Positions 54,259 through 63,404 of a DNA stretch of 64,000 nt are shown piece by piece; positions within the stretch are counted from its first letter, which is position 1, and each line of letters starts with the position of its first letter. The notes beneath the pieces are model-generated. The model was not told where the DNA came from, searched no databases, and saw nothing but the letters and a program-made list of their open reading frames with translations. The position numbers and the translations under genes are program-made. Origin of the DNA: Oenococcus kitaharae DSM 17330 (GTDB taxonomy: Bacteria; Bacillota; Bacilli; Lactobacillales; Lactobacillaceae); NCBI RefSeq assembly GCF_000241055.1, contig NZ_CM001398.1, positions 531,190 to 595,189 of the forward strand, read 5' to 3'.

Positions 54259-54852
54259 ATGACGACCAAGGATAAAATTTTACAATCTGCGCTTAGGCTA
54301 TTTTTGCTTCATGGTTATGAAGCGGTCTCAATTGCTGATATTGTCAAACAGGCAGCTGTGTCAAAGGGTGCTTTGTATAATTATTTTCCCAGCAAGGAAA
54401 ACCTGTTCTTGCAAACGATGCAGCAGCTGTTTTCTGAGTTCGGGAAATCTATGCAAGCCGATTTTGGTCAGCAGGCTTTTGACAGTTTTCATGCTTTTTA
54501 TCTGGCCTTTGCGGACCACTATGATCAAGTACTCAATGATCGCCAACCTAATCTGAGCGATCAATTGATCCTAATGACCAATGCTGCTAGGGCTTTCCCA
54601 CAGTTAAAGCAGGTTGTGTCAGAGCAGGAAGCGGTTTTTGTCGCATTTTGGCGAAATAATATCCAGCGTGCAACGACCAGCGGTGAATTGCGAACAGGCC
54701 TGCCCGCAACGGAATTGAGTCATGTCTATCTTAATTTGGTACGCGGTGTTGTGATTGATCTCGTGATACAAGAACATAACAGTCGAATAACAAAAGGTCT
54801 TTTGAAAGAGAGATTTGATACCATATACATGCTGCTGAAAAAGGAGAACTAG
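54259..54852 (+). CDS. TetR-family repressor
   Basis: A 197-residue TetR/AcrR regulator. The helix-turn-helix is at residues 5-50 (KILQSALRLFLLHGYEAVSIADIVKQAAVSKGALYNYFPSK); the ligand domain follows. I place the start at ATG 54259 (MTTKDK) because the alternative ATG at 54250 is inside the operator palindrome, but both remain open and neither has a ribosome site. It is joined directly to the MacB-like exporter gene, whose expression it probably controls. Confidence 0.88.
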   Translation: MTTKDKILQSALRLFLLHGYEAVSIADIVKQAAVSKGALYNYFPSKENLFLQTMQQLFSEFGKSMQADFGQQAFDSFHAFYLAFADHYDQVLNDRQPNLSDQLILMTNAARAFPQLKQVVSEQEAVFVAFWRNNIQRATTSGELRTGLPATELSHVYLNLVRGVVIDLVIQEHNSRITKGLLKERFDTIYMLLKKEN

Positions 54853-56850
54853 ATGGCATATCTGCAACTAAAAGACATTCATAAGTCTTATATATTGAAT
54901 AAAAATGAAGAATTTCCCGTTTTGAAGGGCATTAGCCTAGATTTTGATAAGGGCGAATTTGTCAGTATTTTAGGTGAATCAGGCGGTGGCAAGTCGACTT
55001 TGATGAACATCATCGGCGGTCTTGATCACGATTATGAAGGGGATGTCATCTTGGATGGCCACTCTACTCGAGATTTTACGGAAAAACAAATGGATGCCTA
55101 CCGTCGCCAGACAATCGGCTTTATTTTCCAAAGTTTTAACCTGATTTCGCATTTAACCGTTTTGGACAATGTTTTGGTCAGCTTGGACATGACAACTCTG
55201 AGTCATGCTGAAAAGGAACAGCGTGCTAAAGAATTGTTGGAGCAGGTTGGCCTGAGCCAGCATATTAAAAAACATCCTAATCAGCTTTCCGGTGGACAAA
55301 AACAGCGTGTCGCGATTGCGAGAGCTTTGGCCTCTGATCCGGATATCATTATTGCCGATGAGCCCACCGGCGCACTAGATTCCAAAAATACGGATGAAAT
55401 TCTGGAAATCATGGAAGGCATCGCTAAATCCGGCAAGTTGGTCATTGCGGTCACGCATTCAGAAGAAGTCGCGCGTTTTGGCACGCGGATTGTTCACATG
55501 TCTGATGGCGTCATCGATAAAAATCGGCGAAACCGTGACAAATACGCACTGCCTGAGCCTGAATCAGATCAACGGCTCGTCTCAAAAAAACTGGGTGCTT
55601 TGGCTGCCTATAAGAATGCTTACAAACATACCATGTATTATTTCTGGCGTAATTTTTTGATCATGTTGGGAACCGGTATCGGTATCTTTGCCGTCCTGCT
55701 CTTTTCTGGTTTGGGAAACGGTATTTCAGCTTTCATCAGTGACCAGATTTCTTCGATGATTAATCCAACTTCGGTCTCTGTCATGAGAAATCCATCTGGT
55801 AAAAAAATGTCTCAAGCTGAATTCACGAGTTCATTACGACAATTTGCTTCTAACCCGTCTGCGCTGTTGATCAGTAAAGGTGATTTGAACAAGCTGCGAT
55901 CTTTGAAAAATGTTAATGCTGTACAACCGGGTTATCAATTTGGTCAGTATACCTTGACCTTGCCTGGCCAAAAAACGCCGGTTTCAGCTAGTGGTTTACA
56001 AACTTGGACGCGCGCTTTTGCAAGCAGTACGGTTAAAAATGGCCGCAAACCTGGACAAAATGAGATTGTCATTGACCGAGCTCAGGCTCAGACTTTTCTT
56101 GGTACTAAAAAATATCGGCAGATGATCGGTAAGACAGTGACCTTAAGCTTTACTTGGATTAACCAAGCACAGCAGCCAGTGGTCGTGAGAAGAAATTTAA
56201 AGGTGTCCGGATTGGCTAATGGCGGCCAAGCAGGTGCTGTTACGGCAACGAATTACGGCACGATGCGTACAATGCTGAAGTCTGCCGGTGCCATAACAGA
56301 TCCTAATTTTGTTTCAGTGAATGCCGACTCCATCGATGTGACGCGTTCTGTTGCCAAACAAGTCAATAATATTCGCAGCAAAGGTAAATACGCTTTTGGT
56401 GCAATCACGGTTGGTGATATCTTAAATACAGTCAGTTCATATGTTCGCTTAGCGACCAATGTTCTAGCAGCGATTGCAGCGATTTCGTTAGTTGTGTCGG
56501 CTTTAATGATTATTGTTTCGATGTATATGAGTGTTTCGGAAAGAACCAAAGAGATTGGTGTGTTACGGGCTCTAGGCGAAGGCAAACGCGATATCAGCCG
56601 TTTGTTCACAGGAGAATCAGTCTTAATCGGACTCTTTTCAGCGGTTCTGGCTTTGATTTTGGCCTTTGGTATCGGCGCGATTGCTAATAAAGCACTTTAC
56701 GGCCTAGCTAAAGCCAACATGGTGATTATCACACCAGGAAATGTCATTTTTGCCTTTGTGATAGCGATTGTGATTTCGTTCTTGGCAGCACTTCTGCCAG
56801 CTAGGCGTGCGGCTAAACTTGATCCAATCGAGTCTTTGGCAGCCGAGTAA
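54853..56850 (+). CDS. MacB-like ABC exporter (ATPase fused to FtsX-type permease)
   Basis: A 665-residue protein. Residues 1-230 are an ABC ATPase (Walker A GESGGGKST, signature LSGGQKQR, Walker B IIADEPTGALD); residues 260-665 hold one span, a large extracellular domain (about 290-530) and three C-terminal spans ending LPARRAAKLDPIESLAAE, the FtsX/MacB fold. Such proteins act as dimers, moving peptides or lipids across the envelope by mechanotransmission. AAGGAG site; the gene directly follows tetR. Confidence 0.9.
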   Translation: MAYLQLKDIHKSYILNKNEEFPVLKGISLDFDKGEFVSILGESGGGKSTLMNIIGGLDHDYEGDVILDGHSTRDFTEKQMDAYRRQTIGFIFQSFNLISHLTVLDNVLVSLDMTTLSHAEKEQRAKELLEQVGLSQHIKKHPNQLSGGQKQRVAIARALASDPDIIIADEPTGALDSKNTDEILEIMEGIAKSGKLVIAVTHSEEVARFGTRIVHMSDGVIDKNRRNRDKYALPEPESDQRLVSKKLGALAAYKNAYKHTMYYFWRNFLIMLGTGIGIFAVLLFSGLGNGISAFISDQISSMINPTSVSVMRNPSGKKMSQAEFTSSLRQFASNPSALLISKGDLNKLRSLKNVNAVQPGYQFGQYTLTLPGQKTPVSASGLQTWTRAFASSTVKNGRKPGQNEIVIDRAQAQTFLGTKKYRQMIGKTVTLSFTWINQAQQPVVVRRNLKVSGLANGGQAGAVTATNYGTMRTMLKSAGAITDPNFVSVNADSIDVTRSVAKQVNNIRSKGKYAFGAITVGDILNTVSSYVRLATNVLAAIAAISLVVSALMIIVSMYMSVSERTKEIGVLRALGEGKRDISRLFTGESVLIGLFSAVLALILAFGIGAIANKALYGLAKANMVIITPGNVIFAFVIAIVISFLAALLPARRAAKLDPIESLAAE

Positions 56851-56885
56851 TGGTCTAATAAAATATCAGATCATTTTAAGCAAAC

Positions 56886-56914
56886 AAAAAAGCTCCCATC
56901 TGGGAGCTTTTATT
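56886..56914. terminator. bidirectional terminator
   Basis: AAAGCTCCCA / TGGGAGCTTT, overlapping the stop of the convergent MFS gene. Confidence 0.85.
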
Positions 56915-58232
56915 TAGCGTTGGCAGTTTGTGTTGCGACTGTTTTTTTATTGTTGAAACGGCCCGCTGACAGCACCACAAAGGTGAATAACAGCATGCCG
57001 ATAATGCCCATGGCCAGCCAAGCATAGACAGGCCGGGAAAAGTTTGCAATGCCTAGAAAGAGAAATTGTCCGACTGGTATGGATAGTGTGACGATAGAAC
57101 TAAATAATCCGCTGATGGCAGCTAGCTGATGTTCTGGCACGACTCTCATCATCATTGCCCCAACTTTAGGATTAATCTTACCTAGCACATAAGAGGTGAT
57201 AAACATGAGAATTAAAATCAGCCAGCGGTTTGGCATCAGGACAAAAGCAAACGAAGCCAAGGACAAACTTAGCGTCATCAAGGCCGCCAGATTTGTCAGC
57301 TTCATACGCCCAATAGCATCATTCATAAACAAAGAGCTGATGATGACGCCGACTGAGAAAACGGCACCGTAGATGGCAACTGTCTGTCCATAAGTTGGAA
57401 ACCAAGGCGTGAAATAGAGGCCTTTAGCCGATAGGAGTGTCAAATTCAAGATGGCATCCGTCGATGATCCGATAAAGTTCACGGCAGTACCGAAGATAAT
57501 CAGGAAGAGAATCATTGGCGAAGAAAAGATCAGATTGGCCAAGTTGCCAGAAACACTCTTCACTTTTTTATCATCTTTAATCTCAGCTGCCTTTTTAGAT
57601 GCTTCAATGGCTAATTGTGATTCTTTTTCCGCCACGACCAGTTCTTTTCTAGAACTCAATAGAACGAAAAACGAAATGGCAAACATCAAAGCATTGATTA
57701 GGGCAAAGGCGTCGTATTGGTAATTCATGAAAACAATTAATGTGGCACCAACAATTTGTCCAATCACGCTGATCGTGCTGGAAATGGCTGTTTGTAATCC
57801 GTTGGCCACTTCTCGTTTTGCATCAGGGACGACGTGTTTGGTAATTGGCATCGAGACCATGTAAGAAAGGCCGCCAGTCAGATCGCTGAAGAAGTTGATC
57901 GCTAATAGAGGGACAAAGATTGCCCAGGATTTCAAATCGCCAAAGAAGAACAAACCGCCTTCTAAAATGTATAAGACCGTTTGAAACAAGCGCCGGTTCA
58001 GCATATAACGAATCGGTTTTTTAACACGTCCCGCGACGCTGCCTAACAGTGCCTGCAGCACGGTCGGAAAGATCGTGACTAGCGAAACAATCGAAATTGC
58101 CAAAGTCCGGTTGGGCAATTGAGCTGCGTAAATCAAAAAGACAATATTGAACAGGACGGCACCGATTGTCTCGAAAAGATTACTGATAGCCAAAGCTCGA
58201 AAAGCTTTGTTTTGAAATAAGAGTTCCCGCAT
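56910..58232 (-). CDS. MFS transporter
   Basis: A 440-residue, 12-span major facilitator protein, beginning MRELLFQNKAFRALAISNLFE at an ATG with AAAGGAG upstream; an in-frame extension of 50 codons precedes the promoter. Closest in style to macrolide/drug efflux MFS proteins (first spans plus RVKKPIRYMLNRRLFQ loop), but the substrate is unknown. The promoter has TTGACA and an inverted repeat ACACAA/TTGTGT in its spacer. Divergent from an Rgg-like regulator. Confidence 0.8.
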   Translation of the reverse strand: MRELLFQNKAFRALAISNLFETIGAVLFNIVFLIYAAQLPNRTLAISIVSLVTIFPTVLQALLGSVAGRVKKPIRYMLNRRLFQTVLYILEGGLFFFGDLKSWAIFVPLLAINFFSDLTGGLSYMVSMPITKHVVPDAKREVANGLQTAISSTISVIGQIVGATLIVFMNYQYDAFALINALMFAISFFVLLSSRKELVVAEKESQLAIEASKKAAEIKDDKKVKSVSGNLANLIFSSPMILFLIIFGTAVNFIGSSTDAILNLTLLSAKGLYFTPWFPTYGQTVAIYGAVFSVGVIISSLFMNDAIGRMKLTNLAALMTLSLSLASFAFVLMPNRWLILILMFITSYVLGKINPKVGAMMMRVVPEHQLAAISGLFSSIVTLSIPVGQFLFLGIANFSRPVYAWLAMGIIGMLLFTFVVLSAGRFNNKKTVATQTANAK

Positions 58233-58368
58233 GATGTATTTTCTCCTTTTGCTTGTCATTAATTTATAACACAATACTGTTTGTGTCAAGGTAATATGTG
58301 TTAAATAACAAATCGACCCTAAAATTAGTATGCAGCCAGTTGCCAAAAGCAGATCAAAGTGGGAATAT

Positions 58369-59355
58369 ATGACCATGAACAAAGCTAAAAGTGATTATGG
58401 TCCTTTATTTGGCAAAATTAGACAAGAAAAAAATCTGTCATTGACAGATTTGGAAGAAGAGGGGCTCTCGCGCTCTTTTATTGGCAAATTTGAAAAGGGC
58501 GAAACGAAAATCTCGGCTGATCGCTTTTTTCGCCTGCTGTCGAAAATTCAAGTCACGCCGGATGAATTTTTATCTCGACAGTATGGTGGTCAAACGCCTG
58601 ATTATTTTAGCCGTTTGGCTGACCGAATCGAAAATAACGATGGCAAAGCTGGGCATATCCAAACAAACTTGCAACTGGAAAAAGAGATCAGCCAGGATTA
58701 TGCGGCCGATCCCAGCAATCTGGCGGCCAAATATCTCGGTATCATGCTGCATTACATGAATGAAATCGCGATCTTGGTTCGGGACAATCGCATGGCAGAC
58801 TATTACCGCGTGCGGGCTGCATTTGAAAAAGCCAGTGATGAGATATTGAATTATTTGTTCAATGTCGAGATTTGGGGAAAATTCGAGATTTATTTATATT
58901 CAAGTTTTTCAATGGCTTTTTCGCCTGAAACACGCATGCTCTTACTCAAATCAGCTTTGAAATCCAGTGATTACCTTCGTGACATTGCAAACGACGGAGA
59001 TTTTGCCTTTGAAGATTACAAAATCCTGCTAACTGTTATGTCAAACCAAATTTACGATGATTTAACCAGTATGAAAAAGACTCTTGAGATGTTCAATGAG
59101 CGTTTGCAAGAAAGGCCGGATATCCGTTTTAAAGCTGAGTATTTATTTGAATTAGGTTTATACGAGATCGCGACCGGCAATCAAGCTAGAGGCGAGGCGC
59201 GAGCCAATAATGTGATTAAAGTCTTGACTTTGTTAGCGGATGAGGGAGAAGCAAAAGTCTTGGCTTATTTTTTGCAGCGTTTTAAAACTTATCTTAAAAA
59301 GAAAGAGGCTGGCAAAGACAAGCCTGATGACCGCACTATGCGTCTGTGGCTTTAA
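58369..59355 (+). CDS. Rgg/MutR-like XRE-family regulator
   Basis: A 328-residue regulator: an XRE helix-turn-helix at about residues 8-65 (YGPLFGKIRQEKNLSLTDLEEEGLSRSFIGKFEKGETKI), then about 260 helical residues of the type that binds peptides in Rgg/MutR proteins. In streptococci these sense short secreted peptides; no peptide gene was found beside it. The start could be 58369 or 58375. It faces the MFS gene, its likely target, and its last codons overlap the convergent permease gene by 4 nt. Confidence 0.85.
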   Translation: MTMNKAKSDYGPLFGKIRQEKNLSLTDLEEEGLSRSFIGKFEKGETKISADRFFRLLSKIQVTPDEFLSRQYGGQTPDYFSRLADRIENNDGKAGHIQTNLQLEKEISQDYAADPSNLAAKYLGIMLHYMNEIAILVRDNRMADYYRVRAAFEKASDEILNYLFNVEIWGKFEIYLYSSFSMAFSPETRMLLLKSALKSSDYLRDIANDGDFAFEDYKILLTVMSNQIYDDLTSMKKTLEMFNERLQERPDIRFKAEYLFELGLYEIATGNQARGEARANNVIKVLTLLADEGEAKVLAYFLQRFKTYLKKKEAGKDKPDDRTMRLWL

Positions 59356-60713
59356 TTGCGATGTTTAAGCCAGGAATAGCCGCCAAAAACGACTACCCAA
59401 ATCGTAGTGCCGACAACGGCTGGCAAGGTATCGCTTTGAAAGCCCATCGAGACGAAAATAAATGCCATAAAGGCAATTGTCAGCGGATCTAAAATTTTAG
59501 GTTTCGGCATTAAAAAACCGTCCGGCAGATAATCGGATGATTGAATATATTTTCTGTGAGCGAGCAGAGTCAGAATATAAATCAAGAGATAGGCACCGGA
59601 ACTGATGCTGGCGATGACCGAAAACGCATCATTAATTGTTGGGATCGAGTAGATAATCGGCGAAACGGCCACGACCAAAGCAGAAAACATAATGGCACGA
59701 GCCGGAACGCCTTTGTCACTGATGACTGCAAAAGTTTTCTTGAAATGACCCTTAGAATCTAAAGCCAGCTGGTACAGATGGCGTCCGGAAGAGTACAACA
59801 CCGAATTTAGAGCACTGGCAGCTGCTGTTAGGACAACAAAATTAATCAAGCCGGCCGCCCAGCTAATGCCCAACAGCTTAAAGACCCAGACGAAGGGTGA
59901 CTGTTTGGGATCCAAGGAACGCCAAGGATAGATGGCCATAATTGCCAGCAGGGCGCCGACGTAAAAAATCAAAATTCTGAAGATAATTTGATTGATAGCT
60001 CGCGGCAGTACTTGACGCGGGTTTTTCGTCTCACTGGTCGTGATACCGACGAATTCAATTCCTTGGTAGGCAAAGAAAACCATTGGAAACGCCATGACAA
60101 ACTTCATCCAGCCATTAGGAAAAAGCTGAAAATGAGTCGTGATATTGACTAAACTGGCGTGGCCAACAGGCGTCTTGAAATTAACTGCAACCATAAAAAT
60201 ACCAGTCAGAATTAAAGCAACAATAGCCGAAATTTTGATCATGGCAAACCAGAATTCCGCCTCACCAAAGAATTTCACCGTGATTAAATTGATAGACATG
60301 ATCATCAAAAGAAAAGCGATCTGTATCAGCCACATGGGAATTTTGGGAAACCAGAACTGGAAATAAATACCAACGGCCGTCAGCTCGCCCATCCCCATAA
60401 AAACAATTGACAGCCAATAGGTCCAGCCTGAGAAAAAACCAAAGGGTCGGCCTAGATACTTTGTAATAAAATTAATGAAAGTGTGCTGGCTGGGATCCAT
60501 GTAAAGCATTTCACCCATGGCGCGCGTGAGCAGGAACATAAAAGTGCCGGCTAACAGATAGACCAGCATAATGGACGGCCCAGTAAAGGCAATCGAGCGC
60601 GAGGACCCTAAAAACAATCCTGTCCCAATCGTGCCGCCGATAGCAATGAGTTGTACGTGGCGGTTGGACAATTCGCGTTTCATGTGATTATGGCTGTCGT
60701 TAATTTTTTTCAT
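59352..60713 (-). CDS. amino acid permease, APC superfamily
   Basis: A 453-residue amino acid permease of the AAT family with 12 spans. The signature IAIGGTIGTGLFLGSSRSI in span 1 and YQGIEFVGITTSETKNPR after span 6 are clear. Relatives carry neutral or aromatic amino acids or proline-type substrates with protons. The start at 60713 (MKKINDSHNH) is the most likely; no ribosome site is visible, and the first 55 codons of the longest frame overlap metG. Confidence 0.88.
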   Translation of the reverse strand: MKKINDSHNHMKRELSNRHVQLIAIGGTIGTGLFLGSSRSIAFTGPSIMLVYLLAGTFMFLLTRAMGEMLYMDPSQHTFINFITKYLGRPFGFFSGWTYWLSIVFMGMGELTAVGIYFQFWFPKIPMWLIQIAFLLMIMSINLITVKFFGEAEFWFAMIKISAIVALILTGIFMVAVNFKTPVGHASLVNITTHFQLFPNGWMKFVMAFPMVFFAYQGIEFVGITTSETKNPRQVLPRAINQIIFRILIFYVGALLAIMAIYPWRSLDPKQSPFVWVFKLLGISWAAGLINFVVLTAAASALNSVLYSSGRHLYQLALDSKGHFKKTFAVISDKGVPARAIMFSALVVAVSPIIYSIPTINDAFSVIASISSGAYLLIYILTLLAHRKYIQSSDYLPDGFLMPKPKILDPLTIAFMAFIFVSMGFQSDTLPAVVGTTIWVVVFGGYSWLKHRN

Positions 60714-60740
60714 TACTCTACATACTAAGGCATCCTTGCT

Positions 60741-60746
60741 TATAAT
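60741..60746 (+). promoter_or_regulatory. -10 box of metG
   Basis: TATAAT 32 nt before the metG start; the -35 region is poor. No T-box or SAM element is seen in the 65 nt between the divergent starts. Confidence 0.5.
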
Positions 60747-60778
60747 AGAAACATGTATTTGAAAGGGGCTCATTTGCC

Positions 60779-62797
60779 ATGACTGATAAAAAGAAATTTT
60801 ACATAACCACACCGATCTACTATCCATCCGGGAAATTGCAATTAGGAAACACTTATACAACGGTGCTTGCCGATGCAACGGCACGTTTTCATCGTGCTTT
60901 AGGCGAGGATGTCTTTTTCCTGACCGGTACCGATGAACACGGCCTGAAGATTCAACAAAAGGCCGAAGCTTCCGGAAAAAGTGAAATGGCTTATCTGGAT
61001 GAGATGGCTGCCGGCATTAAAAAATTGTGGAAACTGATGGACATTTCCTATGACAAATTCATTCGAACGACTGATGAGTATCATGAGAAGGCTGTTCAGC
61101 ATATTTTCAAAAAATTTATGGATGAAGGCGATATCTATAAAGGCGAATATGTGGGTTGGTATTCTGTATCCGACGAAGAGTATTTTACCGAATCGCAGCT
61201 GGCTGAAGTTTACCGCGATGAGAATGGCAAAGTGACAGGCGGTAAAGCGCCATCCGGACACGAAGTGCAGCTGGTCAAAGAAGAGACTTATTTCTTCAAG
61301 ATGAGCAAATATGCTGATTGGCTTTTGCAGTATTATTCTGATCACCCTGAATTTTTGCAGCCGGAAAGCCGCATGAATGAAATGATTACGAACTTCATTA
61401 AGCCCGGTCTTGAAGACTTGGCTGTGACACGCACCAGCTTCAATTGGGGCGTGCCGGTGCCTGGCGATGAAAGACATGTTATTTATGTCTGGATTGACGC
61501 CTTGTCCAACTATATTACGGCTTTAGGATATGATCCGGATTTGGGCGGCTTTGACCAGCAGCCGGACTTATTCAAAAAGTTCTGGCCGGCCGATGTCCAA
61601 TTAGTTGGTAAAGAAATTGTCCGTTTTCACACCATTTACTGGCCGATTATGCTGCATGCTTTGGGATTGCCTTTGCCCGGCGAAGTCTTAGGCCACGGCT
61701 GGCTTGTCATGAAAAACGGGAAAATGTCTAAATCCAAGGGTAATGTTATTTATCCTGAGACACTAGAAAGCCGCTATGGTTTGGATGCGGTTCGTTACTA
61801 CCTATTGCGCAGTATGCCATTTGGCAACGATGGTGTGTTCTCACCTGAAGATTTTGTTAACCGCGTCAATTTTGATCTTGCTAATGATTTGGGCAACTTG
61901 CTGAATCGTACGGTTTCGATGATTAACCGTTATGAAAATGGCCATATTCCAGCGCTGGGGCATGCAGCTGATTCGGACGCTGATTTAGAAGAAACAGCAG
62001 CACAAGCTATTGAAAACTTCAAAAGCGAGATGGCACAGATCCATACGGCGGATGCTTTGGAAGCTGTCTGGACGTTGATTCGCCGAACGAATAAATACAT
62101 TGATGAGACGCAGCCCTGGGTGCTGGATAAAAATGGCGATCAAACAGCTTTGGATGACGTGATGGCCCATCTGGCTGCCTCGCTGCGTGTTGCCGGCAGC
62201 CTGCTGCAGCCGGTTCTGACACAATCGCCAGCTAAGATTTTCCAGCAATTAGGATTAAAGGACGTGCCTCCAATTGCCGGCCTGTCTCTTGCCGATCTGC
62301 CTGAAAATGCGACTGTTGCGGCCCAAGCGGTGCCTTTGTTTCCACGCTTGGATGTTAAAAAAGAAGTTGCCTTTATTTCTTCTCTTGTCCAAAAAGATAC
62401 AAAGGGCAAAGGACGTGCCCATATGGAAGCAGCTAAAGAAAAGGCGCGTGAAGAAGAACAGCGGCCAGAAATTGTCTATGATGATTTTGCCAAACTGCGT
62501 TTGATCGCTGGGAAAATCAAATCGGGCGAGTTCTTAGCGAATTCCAAGAAATTGATTAAATGGCAAATTGATGATGGCAGCGAAAAGGGCCGTCAAATCT
62601 TATCGGGAATCCGTGAATGGTATCCGGATCCTTCTGTCCTAGTGGGCAAGACTGTTGTGATCGTTGCCAACTTGAAGGCAAGAAAAATGGCTGGTGAAAT
62701 CAGCCAAGGTATGATTTTATGTGCGGAAAACAGTGATGGGAACGTGATGGTCACCCAGCTGCCTGATGAAATCGAAGCCGGAGCAGTGATTAATTAA
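60779..62797 (+). CDS. metG: methionyl-tRNA synthetase
   Basis: A 672-residue class I synthetase charging tRNA-Met for initiation and elongation. TPIYYPSGKLQLGNTYTTVLAD holds the HIGH-type motif, here QLGN; KMSKSKGN lies at about 318; TGTDEHG and residues 575-672 (DFAKLRLIAGKI...) are the appended tRNA-binding domain. The zinc knuckle region has no cysteines, as in the cysteine-free subtype. AAAGGGG site about 11 nt from the ATG. Confidence 0.96.
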   Translation: MTDKKKFYITTPIYYPSGKLQLGNTYTTVLADATARFHRALGEDVFFLTGTDEHGLKIQQKAEASGKSEMAYLDEMAAGIKKLWKLMDISYDKFIRTTDEYHEKAVQHIFKKFMDEGDIYKGEYVGWYSVSDEEYFTESQLAEVYRDENGKVTGGKAPSGHEVQLVKEETYFFKMSKYADWLLQYYSDHPEFLQPESRMNEMITNFIKPGLEDLAVTRTSFNWGVPVPGDERHVIYVWIDALSNYITALGYDPDLGGFDQQPDLFKKFWPADVQLVGKEIVRFHTIYWPIMLHALGLPLPGEVLGHGWLVMKNGKMSKSKGNVIYPETLESRYGLDAVRYYLLRSMPFGNDGVFSPEDFVNRVNFDLANDLGNLLNRTVSMINRYENGHIPALGHAADSDADLEETAAQAIENFKSEMAQIHTADALEAVWTLIRRTNKYIDETQPWVLDKNGDQTALDDVMAHLAASLRVAGSLLQPVLTQSPAKIFQQLGLKDVPPIAGLSLADLPENATVAAQAVPLFPRLDVKKEVAFISSLVQKDTKGKGRAHMEAAKEKAREEEQRPEIVYDDFAKLRLIAGKIKSGEFLANSKKLIKWQIDDGSEKGRQILSGIREWYPDPSVLVGKTVVIVANLKARKMAGEISQGMILCAENSDGNVMVTQLPDEIEAGAVIN

Positions 62798-63298
62798 TCA
62801 CTGTTTTTTATTTTTAAAGACAAAAAGTTTGGAAAAAACGTAATTTAAAATAATCGCTGCAACTTGAATGACCATCGACCAGATAAAAGTATTAGCGAGC
62901 ACGGGCGACCCGATAAAGCTTTTGACCAGTGGCCAAGTTGTGATCCCGGATTGATAATTGAGGTGATTCAGCAAAAATAGTTTGATAAAGAAAGATCCGA
63001 ATTTTTCGATGCACAGCCAGGTTACAAACAGATCTAAAAAGAACACGAAGAGACGGGCCGCGACGAATTTCATGAACTGACTGAGAAGAGAGCTCTTTTC
63101 GGCTTTCGTAAAGACCCATATTTTATTCGTAATAAAAGCGAATAGAATGGCTGAAACTTGTGCGATAATCACGGCCAAAAGTGCGTTTTGGCTAATATGC
63201 ACAGTTAAAAAACGTGCAACGAAGTAGACGATGGTTGTTAAAACGCCAAAAATTAGATAGAGAATTAATTCCTTATGTTGTTCCCAAGAGCTTTTCAT
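62798..63298 (-). CDS. GtrA-family membrane protein
   Basis: A 166-residue protein with four spans. LILYLIFGVLTTIVYFVARFL at the start and FITNKIWVFTK plus YVFSKLFVFKNKK at the end are typical of GtrA-like proteins, which help move lipid-linked sugars across the membrane for surface glycosylation. It neighbours a sugar-phosphate transferase gene, consistent with cell-envelope polysaccharide work. No ribosome site; TAAAAT lies 13 nt before the ATG. Its stop abuts that of metG. Confidence 0.88.
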   Translation of the reverse strand: MKSSWEQHKELILYLIFGVLTTIVYFVARFLTVHISQNALLAVIIAQVSAILFAFITNKIWVFTKAEKSSLLSQFMKFVAARLFVFFLDLFVTWLCIEKFGSFFIKLFLLNHLNYQSGITTWPLVKSFIGSPVLANTFIWSMVIQVAAIILNYVFSKLFVFKNKKQ

Positions 63299-63404
63299 TG
63301 CTGACTTAACTATTTTAGCTTAATTTAGCGGAAAGCAAATTTTTGTTAATAATTATCAATTTCTAAAATTAGCTTTTGCCAAGTTCGTTATAATAAAGCA
63401 GAGA

